NCBI GenBank assembly: GCA_011055585.1
Contig: DRGT01000156.1
Span: forward strand, 1-10,944
DNA length: 10,944 nucleotides
Source: Candidatus Nitrosopumilus sp.
Lineage (GTDB): Archaea > Thermoproteota > Nitrososphaeria > Nitrososphaerales > Nitrosopumilaceae
Direction: 5' to 3'
The stretch's first letter is position 1, and the number at the start of each line of letters is the position of its first letter. Below the pieces are notes generated by a model. It did not search any database and was not told where the DNA came from. It saw only the letters and a program-made list of their open reading frames with translations. Shown here one piece after another: positions 1 through 6,712 of the stretch. Both the position numbers and the translations under genes were made by a program.

Positions 1-1
1 C

Positions 2-808
2 ATTCCTTCTGGAATGTTAATTCAAGAATCCGTAAGAAAAAGTGTTGTTGCATGTGTAAGTGATTTTGCAGCAAAGGGAGTAAAACCAAGTTATGGAATG
101 GTTTCATTAACTATTCCAAGAAAATTTTCTCAAAAAAAAATTAAAGATCTTGCAAGTGGATTAGCTAAAGCAGCAAAAGAATTTCAAATTAAAATTTTAG
201 GTGGAGATACTAATGAAGGAAAAGAATTAGTAATTCAAGTTTCGATTTTTGGAATTAAAAAAAAAATTGTACAAAGAAAAGGAGCCAAAGTCAATGATGT
301 ATTAATTACAACTGGACCTTTTGGTTATCAGTTGGCTGGATTAAAAATTATTCTAAAAAAGAAAAAGGCATCAAAGAAATTTCGTACCAAAGTAAAAAAT
401 GCGTTGTTTAGGCCTACTCCTAGATTGAGATTTGGTCTTAGAAATAGCAAATATTTTTCCTCTTCAATGGATTCAAGTGATGGATTATCTACAACCCTTC
501 ATGAAATGGCAACACAGAGTAAAAAGAGATTTGTAATCACTAAAATTCCTGCTAATCAAGATTTATTTGAATTTGCAAATTTGAATAAAATCAGTCCGTT
601 AGAGTTAATTTTTCATGGTGGAGAAGAATATGAAATCGTAGCCACAGTACCTCCCAAATATCTACCCCAAGTAAAAAAAAATGCAAGGTCTCAAAATATC
701 TCTCTTTTTGTGATAGGTATAGTGACCAAAGGGAGAGGAGTTGTTTATTCACATGATGAAAAAATTATGAAGATCAAAAATAAAGGCTGGCTACATTTTC
801 AAAGTTAA
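2..808 (+). CDS. thiL: Thiamine-monophosphate kinase, 5'-truncated by window edge
   Basis: ThiL phosphorylates thiamine monophosphate to thiamine diphosphate with ATP in the cytosol. The reading frame is open from the first complete codon at base 2, and the segment before the Met at 14 (I-P-S-G) fits the family's usual P-x-G-M stretch. The Met at 14 is therefore internal and the true start lies outside the window, probably some 50-60 residues upstream. Visible family motifs are VSDFAAKG (from about base 56), GGDTN (200-214, nucleotide/Mg site), the R-x-GAK-x-x-D-V segment (about 275-300), SMDSSDGL (464-487, normally DiSDGL) and GGEEYEI (617-637, normally GGEDYEL). The last two are slightly unusual but conservative. 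The order of motifs matches the AIR-synthase/ThiL fold, and PurM or SelD are less likely because of the GGEEYE segment. It ends 33 bases before rps11. Confidence 0.87.
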   Translation: MPSGMLIQESVRKSVVACVSDFAAKGVKPSYGMVSLTIPRKFSQKKIKDLASGLAKAAKEFQIKILGGDTNEGKELVIQVSIFGIKKKIVQRKGAKVNDVLITTGPFGYQLAGLKIILKKKKASKKFRTKVKNALFRPTPRLRFGLRNSKYFSSSMDSSDGLSTTLHEMATQSKKRFVITKIPANQDLFEFANLNKISPLELIFHGGEEYEIVATVPPKYLPQVKKNARSQNISLFVIGIVTKGRGVVYSHDEKIMKIKNKGWLHFQS

Positions 809-810
809 TG

Positions 811-820
811 TTTTTTAAAC
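811..820 (+). promoter_or_regulatory. TATA-like box of rps11
   Basis: TTTTTTAAAC lies directly after the thiL stop. Its centre is about 26 bases before the TTG start of rps11, the distance expected from an archaeal TATA box to the transcription start. This suggests rps11 has its own promoter and a leaderless mRNA. The six T residues could also serve as the thiL terminator. The call is inferred from sequence and spacing only. Confidence 0.5.
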
Positions 821-841
821 CCTTCAAGGTGTGGGAAGACA

Positions 842-1381
842 TTGTCTGACAAAGAAGCAAAGTTAGAAGAAATCAAAACAGAGGCTGAAAAAATTAAGAA
901 AGAAATGGAGGCCAAATTAAAAGAGGGACCAATTACTGAGAAAACATTAGAAGCTAAAGCCGAATCACCAACTAAAAAAGAATCCAAAGATGATGTAAAA
1001 GAAAAATGGGGAATTGCACATATCTATAGTAGTTATAATAATACAATTATTCACATTACTGATCTAACTGGAGCAGAAACAGTTGCCATAAGTTCTGGTG
1101 GAATTCATGTTACTGCTGACAGATACGAGTCATCACCTTTTGCTGCAATGAAAGCTGCAAACGCTGTAGTTGAAATTGCAATAACTAAAGGATTTACTGC
1201 ATTACACATCAGAGTGCGAGCAGTAGGTGGAGTTGGTTCTAGAGTTCCTGGACCAGGAGCACAAGCATCCATTCGAGCCCTAGCTAGAGGGGGTTTTAGA
1301 ATTGGAAGAATAGATGATGTTACTCCAATTCCACATGACACAACCCGAAAGAAAGGCGGAAAAAGAGGAAGAAGAGTCTAA
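842..1381 (+). CDS. rps11: Small ribosomal subunit protein S11 (uS11), archaeal type, with N-terminal extension
   Basis: This is a component of the 30S platform near the decoding region that contacts 16S rRNA. The conserved core starts around residue 54 ([15 protein letters not shown]) and contains [25 protein letters not shown], the [14 protein letters not shown] segment and the basic C-terminus ([14 protein letters not shown]), all diagnostic of uS11. Residues 1-54 form a Lys/Glu-rich, probably helical or disordered extension; archaeal S11 proteins are normally about 130-140 residues, against 179 here. The start is a TTG at 842, supported by the TATA-like box 26 bases upstream. An internal ATG at 905 would give 158 residues, but no comparable promoter precedes it. 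The final TAA overlaps the TAG of the opposing gene, so the two genes converge with no gap. Confidence 0.96.
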   Translation: MSDKEAKLEEIKTEAEKIKKEMEAKLKEGPITEKTLEAKAESPTKKESKDDVKEKWGIAHIYSSYNNTIIHITDLTGAETVAISSGGIHVTADRYESSPFAAMKAANAVVEIAITKGFTALHIRVRAVGGVGSRVPGPGAQASIRALARGGFRIGRIDDVTPIPHDTTRKKGGKRGRRV

Positions 1382-1695
1382 TCTTCTTCAGTTATTTTCA
1401 ATTTTACACTACATTCTTTAGATGCAAAAAAGTCTGACATAAAATTTGTAAATTTTTCATTTTGTTTGCGTCCTTTTGCTTTTTTTATCATATCTGAAAA
1501 TTCCGCATCTATTTTTAAATGAAGGTTTGGTGTTATCCATAATTTAAAAAAAGTCCATCCAAATCTAGACACTGGTTTACCAAACTTAAATCCATTCTCA
1601 GTTTCACATAGTTTTTGTAGATCTTCTAAGGCATTTGTAACAAATTCAATGTCTTTATCATAATTAGTTGTACTAACTTCAAAAATTATATTCAT
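1378..1695 (-). CDS. Conserved-looking hypothetical protein, last gene of rtcB operon
   Basis: I do not recognise this 105-residue protein. It has no signal peptide or membrane segment. The N-terminal third ([26 protein letters not shown]) reads as a beta strand followed by a helix, the middle is aromatic and strand-like ([15 protein letters not shown]), then come a basic helix ([14 protein letters not shown]) and a short strand with an acidic tail. This suggests a small alpha/beta cytosolic protein. Its ATG overlaps the stop of the PDCD5-family gene as ATGA, so translation is probably coupled and the gene belongs to the rtcB transcript. Its TAG overlaps the rps11 stop on the other strand by 4 bases in total. 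A Pcc1-like (KEOPS) fold was considered on size alone, but I see no supporting motif. Confidence 0.8.
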   Translation of the reverse strand: MNIIFEVSTTNYDKDIEFVTNALEDLQKLCETENGFKFGKPVSRFGWTFFKLWITPNLHLKIDAEFSDMIKKAKGRKQNEKFTNFMSDFFASKECSVKLKITEED

Positions 1696-2117
1696 CGATT
1701 CCCATCATTTGGAAGATTGTCTTCATTTTTTGATGATTTTTCACTAAATTTTTCTGACAGTGAAATGAATTTTCCATCTTGTTCAACATTGATTGTAGTC
1801 TTTACATGAACATTGAGTCCTACTACTCTAAATAATGCCAATAGCTTGCCACCATCTAGTTTTTCGTCAATTTCCCCAGAAGAAATGAGCTCAGCTAGTT
1901 TTTGTATCACGATTTTTGTTTCATTAGGATATTGTGACTCTGCATTTTGTAGTACCTCTAAACCTCTATAACCTAGATTTTTTAGGACTAGGTCACGAGG
2001 AATAGGTTTTTTTTGTTCCGAAGATTGCTCTTTTTTTTGTTTAAGTGATATGTTTTTTTGCATTTCTGCTAAACGTTTTTTCTTCAACTGCTCTAGTTCG
2101 TTATCTTCTTCAATCAT
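1692..2117 (-). CDS. PDCD5-family DNA-binding protein
   Basis: Members of the PDCD5/TFAR19 family are small helical proteins thought to bind nucleic acid. The archaeal ones are annotated as DNA-binding, but their cellular role is not settled. The sequence shows a charged N-terminal helix (LEQLKKKRLAEMQKN, about residues 8-22), a Lys/Gln/Glu-rich linker, then a three-helix core (about 40-100) with LGYRGLEVLQNAESQYPNE, the IVIQKLAELISSGEIDEKLDGGKLLALF pattern and a final strand-like basic segment. This order matches the family: an L-x-x-L-x-x-x-RL helix followed by the A-x-LI-x-x-G-x-I pattern. The Ser/Asn/Glu-rich C-terminal tail (about 117-141) looks disordered. The protein is 141 residues, somewhat longer than the usual 110-120. 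It starts inside the rtcB stop (ATGA) and ends inside the next start (ATGA), so it is translationally coupled on both sides. Confidence 0.8.
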   Translation of the reverse strand: MIEEDNELEQLKKKRLAEMQKNISLKQKKEQSSEQKKPIPRDLVLKNLGYRGLEVLQNAESQYPNETKIVIQKLAELISSGEIDEKLDGGKLLALFRVVGLNVHVKTTINVEQDGKFISLSEKFSEKSSKNEDNLPNDGNR

Positions 2118-3562
2118 CCCTTAATTACACCAATTGGTACTAACTTTGCAACTTTGGTCGCAATTTTTAATTCGTGTGAAACGTTCACAATGGAATCTAC
2201 ATCCTTGTAAGCTTGAGGGGTTTCTTCAACTATTCCATCTCGAGTTAATGCTTTCACTACAATTCCTTTATCTGAAAGGTATTTTCTAACTTGTGATTCA
2301 GTATAGTTACGTCTTGCCTTTGATCTAGACATTGTTCTGCCAGCGCCGTGTGCAGTTGAACCAAATGTAAGATTCATAGAATTAGGTTGTCCCAATAAAA
2401 CCCAACTAGCAGTACCCATAGAACCAGGAATGAAAATTGGTTGTCCCAAATCCCTGTACTTTGATGGAACTTCATCTCGATTTGCTGGAAAAGCCCTTGT
2501 TGCTCCTTTTCTATGAACTACTACTGATCTTAATTTCCCATCTACATTATGTTTTTCTACTTTGGCAATATTGTGAGCAACATCATAAACTAGATTCATT
2601 TCTAAATCGGATTCAGATTGTTTGAAAACTCGTTCAAAGGATTTCCTAGTCCAATGAGTAATCATTTGTCTGTTACTCCATGCAAAATTCAGTGCAGCAA
2701 ACATTGCTTTCCTATATGATTCACCTTCCTCAGAACTATTTGGAACACAAGCCAGTTCTCTATCTGGAAGAGAAATATCATATTTTTTTAAGGCTTGTTC
2801 AGAGACTCGTAAATAATCACTGCATACCTGATGACCAAATCCTCTAGAACCACAGTGAGTAAGAATTGTTACTTGGTCTTTTTCTAATCCCATCCTTTTT
2901 GCAGCTTCTTCATCATGAATTTCTGCTACCTTTTGGATTTCAAGAAAATGATTTCCCGAACCTAAACTGCCAAGCTGTGGAGCTCCCCTTTTCTTTGCTC
3001 TATCGGAGACCTTATCTGGATCTGCATTAGCGATGTTTCCATTTTCTTCACAAACTTCTGCATCTTCTTTATTTCCATATCCATTATTTATTGCCCATCC
3101 AACTCCTTTAACTAAAACTTCATCAAGTTGAGATTGATTCAATTTTATTGCGCCTTTTGAGCCAACGCCAGAAGGAACTGAATTAAAGAGATCCGTAACT
3201 AAATCCTTAAGCTTTGGTCTTACTTCATTTTCTTTTAAACCAGTTCTCAAAAGTCTTACACCACAATTAATGTCGTATCCTACTCCACCAGGACTAATCA
3301 TTCCCTCTTCAGCATCCATTGCAGCTACACCACCAACAGGAAATCCATAACCCTCATGACCGTCAGGTAGTACTACAGAACTTCCTACAATTCCAGGAAT
3401 AGTAGAGACATTGATGGCCTGACGAATAGTTCTATCTAACATCATTTTTTCTAAGAGATTCTCGTTTGCGTAAATTGTTACAGGCACTCTCATTCCTTGA
3501 CTAGAATCTGGTTCAATTTTGTACGTTAATTGTCCAGTTTTTTTAGGAATTAATAATGACAT
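2114..3562 (-). CDS. rtcB: RNA-splicing ligase RtcB (3'-phosphate/5'-OH ligase)
   Basis: RtcB joins tRNA exon halves and repairs broken RNA by GTP-dependent, Mn-dependent ligation through a covalent histidine-GMP intermediate. From the ATG at 3562 it has 482 residues, very close to the Pyrococcus enzyme. All expected metal and catalytic residues are visible: D97 and C100 in YDINCGVRL, H205 in GSGNHF, H236 in THCGSRGFGH, H330 in YDVAHN, and the guanylylated histidine H405 in STAHGAGRTMSR. There is no intein, although some archaeal homologues carry one. An upstream in-frame TTG at 3592 would add ten residues, but it abuts the TATA-like box at 3591-3600 and would lie upstream of the predicted transcript start, so I prefer 3562. 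It is the first gene of a three-gene operon and overlaps the PDCD5-family gene by ATGA. Confidence 0.97.
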   Translation of the reverse strand: MSLLIPKKTGQLTYKIEPDSSQGMRVPVTIYANENLLEKMMLDRTIRQAINVSTIPGIVGSSVVLPDGHEGYGFPVGGVAAMDAEEGMISPGGVGYDINCGVRLLRTGLKENEVRPKLKDLVTDLFNSVPSGVGSKGAIKLNQSQLDEVLVKGVGWAINNGYGNKEDAEVCEENGNIANADPDKVSDRAKKRGAPQLGSLGSGNHFLEIQKVAEIHDEEAAKRMGLEKDQVTILTHCGSRGFGHQVCSDYLRVSEQALKKYDISLPDRELACVPNSSEEGESYRKAMFAALNFAWSNRQMITHWTRKSFERVFKQSESDLEMNLVYDVAHNIAKVEKHNVDGKLRSVVVHRKGATRAFPANRDEVPSKYRDLGQPIFIPGSMGTASWVLLGQPNSMNLTFGSTAHGAGRTMSRSKARRNYTESQVRKYLSDKGIVVKALTRDGIVEETPQAYKDVDSIVNVSHELKIATKVAKLVPIGVIKG

Positions 3563-3590
3563 AGAGACCGCTAAATGGTCAACTCTACAC

Positions 3591-3600
3591 AATTTAAATC
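3591..3600 (-). promoter_or_regulatory. TATA-like box of the rtcB operon
   Basis: On the minus strand GATTTAAATT is centred about 33 bases before the chosen rtcB ATG. This predicts a transcription start near 3569 and a leader of only a few bases. It argues against the in-frame TTG at 3592, which sits at the edge of the box itself. Confidence 0.5.
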
Positions 3601-3618
3601 ATAAGTAGATTCTTGGTT

Positions 3619-3634
3619 TTTGAAAAATTTTGAT
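3619..3634 (-). terminator. Possible T-tract terminator after the secreted-protein gene
   Basis: The minus strand reads AATCAAAATTTTTCAA beginning about 14 bases past the stop at 3648, with five consecutive T. Archaeal termination commonly uses short T-rich tracts without a hairpin. It sits between this gene and the rtcB promoter. The tract is short, so confidence is low. Confidence 0.3.
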
Positions 3635-3647
3635 TAGATTGTTTATC

Positions 3648-4376
3648 TTATACTTCTATGATACCTTGATTAATCAAAAATTTGATTGCATTGATAAATT
3701 CATCCTCAGTAACATTACCTTGTCCATACCATAAAGCGATATTTTTTATCCAATCAGGAATTATTGAAGGAACTGCACCATTAGAAATTATTTGTGGTTC
3801 AACAATTGTATCTTGTTCTGATTCGATTTCTATTTTAGTTTCTATTTCAGTTTCTGTTTCAGTCGAAGTGGTTTCATCTTCTACCAGTTCGGATGATTTT
3901 TGTATTGTAGTGGAAGGTGGTGGTTTGGATTCGCTGGATTTAATTATTGTAAAGGAAGCGCTCCCAGAATAGGAACCTAATTCGGTTATAACTTTAATCT
4001 CATAATTTCCTAGTACTGGCTTTCCATTTTGATTTATTTTATCCTCATCTAACATGCCAGCAATGTGTGAACCCCACAAGTCATTATCTCGGGGTGTTAT
4101 CAAAATTTCCTTCTCGCTAAGAATTTTTCCAGTACTTGATTGTATTAATTGCATAAAATAATGACCAGTTGCTGCTGGATTATAATTAATTACTTCAACG
4201 CTTGCACGCATTAACCTGTTTGTTGAATCCAAATCGATAATAGGATCGCCAACTATAGACACTAAAATTCTGGTGGGTTCTTCAGCTGCATCTACATATG
4301 GAACTGATGTAAATCCAAAAATTACAATTAGAGCTAATACATTAATCGATACCAATGTCCCCTTGCTAATGCCCAA
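3648..4376 (-). CDS. Secreted/surface protein with Ig-like region and one diverged IPxW repeat
   Basis: The N-terminus (residues 1-30) has a hydrophobic core (INVLALIVIFGFTSV) and a plausible signal-peptidase site at V-D-A/A, so the protein is probably exported. Residues about 35-146 alternate short strands (RILVSIVGD, RASVEVINY, NYEIKVITEL, SGSASFTII), suggesting a beta-sandwich. Residues 148-198 are a Ser/Thr/Glu-rich linker with TETETEIETKIEIE character. Residues 206-242 (IPDWIKNIALWYGQGN...FLINQGIIEV) match the IPxWIKN-x-x-x-WW repeat of the last gene of this window, but one Trp is replaced by Tyr. The start is the TTG at 4376: a stop lies two codons upstream and a TATA-like box is centred 26 bases before it. 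A later TTG at 4355 would shorten the signal peptide. Function unknown; an envelope-associated role is an inference. Confidence 0.85.
   Translation of the reverse strand: MGISKGTLVSINVLALIVIFGFTSVPYVDAAEEPTRILVSIVGDPIIDLDSTNRLMRASVEVINYNPAATGHYFMQLIQSSTGKILSEKEILITPRDNDLWGSHIAGMLDEDKINQNGKPVLGNYEIKVITELGSYSGSASFTIIKSSESKPPPSTTIQKSSELVEDETTSTETETEIETKIEIESEQDTIVEPQIISNGAVPSIIPDWIKNIALWYGQGNVTEDEFINAIKFLINQGIIEV
4264..4376 (-). other. Signal peptide and start of mature region of the secreted protein
   Basis: Residues 1-30 read as a short Lys-containing N-region (MGISKG), a hydrophobic stretch of about 17 residues and a small-residue cleavage region (YVDA before AEEP). The annotated span runs a few residues past the predicted cut. 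The call rests on sequence pattern only. Confidence 0.6.
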
Positions 4377-4396
4377 TGGCTAAATTGCACTATTCA

Positions 4397-4410
4397 ATTA
4401 TTTAATTATT
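4397..4410 (-). promoter_or_regulatory. TATA-like box of the secreted-protein gene
   Basis: On the minus strand AATAATTAAATAAT is centred about 26 bases before the TTG at 4376. It supports that start and a leaderless transcript. It forms one half of the divergent promoter region shared with purB. Confidence 0.45.
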
Positions 4411-4496
4411 TTCTATAGTAATACCATCACACTGAAAAAAATCAGGCACGATTATACGAGGTTTGCAAATATAGTTAATTTTAGGAATCTAGAGTA

Positions 4497-4506
4497 GATT
4501 TATTTT
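4497..4506 (+). promoter_or_regulatory. TATA-like box of purB
   Basis: GATTTATTTT is centred about 26-27 bases before the TTG at 4529. This fits leaderless transcription and helps locate the start among the two adjacent TTG codons. Confidence 0.5.
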
Positions 4507-4528
4507 CGATACAAAATGAGAATACTTG

Positions 4529-5890
4529 TTGTCAATATTACCAATAGATAGTGGTCGTTATGGTACCAAAGAAATGATAGCTATTTTCATAGAACAAAAA
4601 AAAATTGATTATCAGTTAGAAATTGAAGGAGCTGCGGCAATCTCGCAAAGTGAGATTGGAATGGTTCCTAAATCTGTGGCAAAAAATATCAATTTAATTG
4701 CAAAATCAGGCAAAATCACTGCCAAGAGAATAAAACAGCTTGAAGCAAAAAGTGATCACGATACAGCTGCTCTGGTAGAAGCATTGAGTGAAAAGTGTAA
4801 ACCTGATGCAAGACCTTGGATACATTATGGATTGACCAGCAATGATTTAGTTGATACGAGTACTTCGATGCAAATGAAAGACACATTATCAATAATTCAA
4901 CCAAAGGTTGGAAAACTTGCTATTATTTTAGCTAAAAATGCTGTAAGGTACAAGGATTTTCCAGCAGTTGGACGAACCCATGGTCAGCATGCAAGCATTA
5001 TTTCATTTGGCTTAAAGTTTGCAAATTGGGCTGCAGAAATGTCAAAGCATGTTGAAAGAATAGAAGAAATAAAAAAAAGAATTTTGATATGTAAAACTTT
5101 GGGAGTGGTAGGTACTGGTTCATTGATGGGTTCTAAAGCACTCGAAGTTCAAAACCGCGTTGCTAAAAAACTTGGATTGTATCCTGCTGAAGTAGCAACA
5201 CAAATTATTCCAAGAGAAAGATATGCTGAATACGTGTTTCAGTTGGCATTAATTGGTTCTACTCTTGAAAAAATTGCAATTGAAATTCGAAATCTTCAAA
5301 GAACAGAAATTGATGAAGTTTCAGAACACTTTAAAAAAGGTCAGATGGGAAGTAGCGCGGTTCCAGTAAAAAGAAATCCTATAAAGAGTGAAAGAATTAG
5401 TTCCTTATCGAAATTATTGCGTAGTCAAGTCCATACTTCATTTGAAAATATTCCCCATTGGCATGAACGTGATCTTTCTAATTCAGCTAATGAGAGATTT
5501 ACAATTCCGATGTGTTCTATATTGTTAGATGAAATGGTAGAAACTATGATCAAAATCATTCAAAACCTTCACATAAACACAAAGAAAATAAAACAAAATC
5601 TGTATATAACTAAAGGTCAAATTTTTTCAGAGTTTCTTCTACATGCGCTAATAAAAAAAGGAGTTCCAAGATTCAAAGCCTACAGAGATGTTCAAAGATT
5701 AGCTTTTGAAGCTCAAGACAAAGACATAGAATACATTGATGCAGTTAGAAAAGATAAAAAAATGTCTTCAAACTTGACAGAAAAAGAAATTAAATCAATA
5801 TTTACTCCTGAAAATCACCTTGGCGCTTCGTCTAAAATCATTACAAATGTGATGAAATCTGTTCAAAAAAATAATTCAAAATTTATTTAG
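4529..5890 (+). CDS. purB: Adenylosuccinate lyase
   Basis: PurB removes fumarate from SAICAR and from adenylosuccinate, serving both IMP synthesis and the IMP-to-AMP branch in the cytosol. Counted from the TTG at 4529 the protein has 453 residues, typical for the family. Visible motifs are SDHDTAALVEAL (catalytic His region, about 76-87), WIHYGLTSNDLVDT (97-110), GRTHGQHA (148-155), the flexible signature loop GSSAVPVKRNP (about 274-284) and WHERDLSNSANER (311-323). The loop usually reads GSSAMPHKRNP; the Met and His are both Val here, while the serines and KRNP are kept. Two tandem TTG codons (4526, 4529) are possible starts; I chose the second because MSILPIDSGRYG looks like a family start and the TATA spacing allows it. 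The gene runs 8 bases into the opposing gene. Confidence 0.94.
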   Translation: MSILPIDSGRYGTKEMIAIFIEQKKIDYQLEIEGAAAISQSEIGMVPKSVAKNINLIAKSGKITAKRIKQLEAKSDHDTAALVEALSEKCKPDARPWIHYGLTSNDLVDTSTSMQMKDTLSIIQPKVGKLAIILAKNAVRYKDFPAVGRTHGQHASIISFGLKFANWAAEMSKHVERIEEIKKRILICKTLGVVGTGSLMGSKALEVQNRVAKKLGLYPAEVATQIIPRERYAEYVFQLALIGSTLEKIAIEIRNLQRTEIDEVSEHFKKGQMGSSAVPVKRNPIKSERISSLSKLLRSQVHTSFENIPHWHERDLSNSANERFTIPMCSILLDEMVETMIKIIQNLHINTKKIKQNLYITKGQIFSEFLLHALIKKGVPRFKAYRDVQRLAFEAQDKDIEYIDAVRKDKKMSSNLTEKEIKSIFTPENHLGASSKIITNVMKSVQKNNSKFI

Positions 5891-6638
5891 ATTTGATTAG
5901 TGCTTTGTGTATTAAAGAGCCATATTGTAAGGCCTTTTTTCTTTGAATTACAGAGATTTCGGGTACGCCTTTTACTTTAGCAACGTCTCTAATGATGTGT
6001 TTACGAAGTAAATCGTCTTCATTTTGAATTTTATACTGAACTGGTATTTTTTTGGCAAATTGTATGAAATCATCATTTAGGAACGGTTGTACTATTTTTA
6101 CATTAAATTCTGAACAAATTTCATTTATAGCCTCCATCATCTTGATTTCATTTTCAAGTTTGGATTCCATCAATTCCATTACTTTTTTTTCACCTTCTTT
6201 TATCGCCTCTCTATAAGCATTATAACCACAAAAAAGCTCATCAATCCCATTAGCAGTAACCACTGTATCAATTTTCAAATCCTTTGCTAGATTTGCAACA
6301 TAATAAAACGCAATACCGTTTTCATTCCAAGATAAATTATCATTTTTAATATTGTTAATGATTTTAGATGAAACGACATCAAAACTTTGTTTATTAATTT
6401 CAAAAATATGGTGAGGTAGTTTTAAAAATTCATTTACTTTTTTTGAAAATATAATATCGTGAGAAGATTCAAAACCAATAGTGAGTAAGGTAACTTGAAA
6501 GCCTTGATCTGTACACATTTTTGCCAAAAGAGAACTGTCTACTCCACCAGAAAATGCAACTCCAATTTTCTTTGGTAGTTTTGAATCTATGATGGTTTTT
6601 TCTAATTTGTCAATAAGGTCTTGAATCATTTTTTCCAT
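5883..6638 (-). CDS. Asparagine-synthase-type ATP-pyrophosphatase without glutaminase domain
   Basis: This 251-residue protein (from the ATG at 6638) corresponds to the C-terminal synthetase domain of AsnB. It should activate a carboxylate with ATP, releasing pyrophosphate, and transfer nitrogen to it. Seen in order are the PP-loop AFSGGVDSSLLAK (28-40), ANGIDELFCGYNAY (129-142, matching the GxGADELFxGY of AsnB), QPFLNDDFIQFAKKIP (184-199, matching PFLD...LP) and a C-terminal R-K-x-x-I-R-D...PEISVIQRKKALQYG segment (212-240). The class II glutamine amidotransferase domain with its N-terminal Cys is absent, and no such gene is adjacent. It might use free ammonia or a partner, or act on another acid; the substrate is not readable. 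Alternative starts are TTG 6647 and ATG 6629. It converges on purB with an 8-base overlap and diverges from the PCD gene. Confidence 0.85.
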   Translation of the reverse strand: MEKMIQDLIDKLEKTIIDSKLPKKIGVAFSGGVDSSLLAKMCTDQGFQVTLLTIGFESSHDIIFSKKVNEFLKLPHHIFEINKQSFDVVSSKIINNIKNDNLSWNENGIAFYYVANLAKDLKIDTVVTANGIDELFCGYNAYREAIKEGEKKVMELMESKLENEIKMMEAINEICSEFNVKIVQPFLNDDFIQFAKKIPVQYKIQNEDDLLRKHIIRDVAKVKGVPEISVIQRKKALQYGSLIHKALIKSK

Positions 6639-6657
6639 GAATACCAATGAAATAATA

Positions 6658-6667
6658 GGAATACAAA
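6658..6667 (-). promoter_or_regulatory. Possible TATA-like box of the AsnB-like gene
   Basis: On the minus strand TTTGTATTCC is centred about 25 bases before the ATG at 6638. It is a weaker match than the other boxes here. A second AT-rich stretch at 6650-6656 would instead favour the ATG at 6629. Confidence 0.3.
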
Positions 6668-6680
6668 GTGGTTACGGTTA

Positions 6681-6690
6681 TCTATTAATT
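6681..6690 (+). promoter_or_regulatory. TATA-like box of the pterin dehydratase gene
   Basis: TCTATTAATT is centred about 27 bases before the ATG at 6713. It overlaps the alternative upstream TTG at 6689, so that TTG cannot lie on a transcript made from this promoter. This decides the start in favour of 6713. Confidence 0.45.
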
Positions 6691-6712
6691 GAACATCACT
6701 CTCTGTTTGCTC

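Larger units (their letters stand above)
4377..4528. other. Divergent intergenic region between secreted-protein gene and purB
   Basis: This is the longest gap in the window, about 150 bases. It holds the two outward TATA-like boxes near its ends (4397-4410 minus, 4497-4506 plus). I see no tRNA, no C/D-box guide, no riboswitch-like fold and no clear inverted repeat in the middle. No small reading frame in it looks convincing. Confidence 0.6.

Noticed and set aside
1105..1341. Open frame on the minus strand inside rps11
   Set aside because: It lies wholly within the highly conserved S11 core and its product resembles no family; it is a shadow of rps11 codon usage.
1378..1695. Assignment of the 105-residue protein as KEOPS subunit Pcc1
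   Set aside because: Only the size and the archaeal RNA-processing context suggest it; no Pcc1 sequence motif is visible.
3562..3592. Ten-residue N-terminal extension of RtcB from TTG 3592
   Set aside because: The TTG abuts the TATA-like box, and the ATG at 3562 gives the family length and a family-like N-terminus.
3682..3972. Plus-strand frame opposite the secreted-protein gene, with Ser/Val-rich repeats
   Set aside because: The repetitive SISVSVSVEVV product is the reverse reading of the Thr/Glu-rich linker; there is no promoter, and the opposite gene has a signal peptide and a known repeat.
4377..4528. Search for a tRNA, guide RNA or riboswitch in the largest gap
   Set aside because: I found no cloverleaf, no C/D box pair and no clear stem; the region is explained by two divergent promoters.
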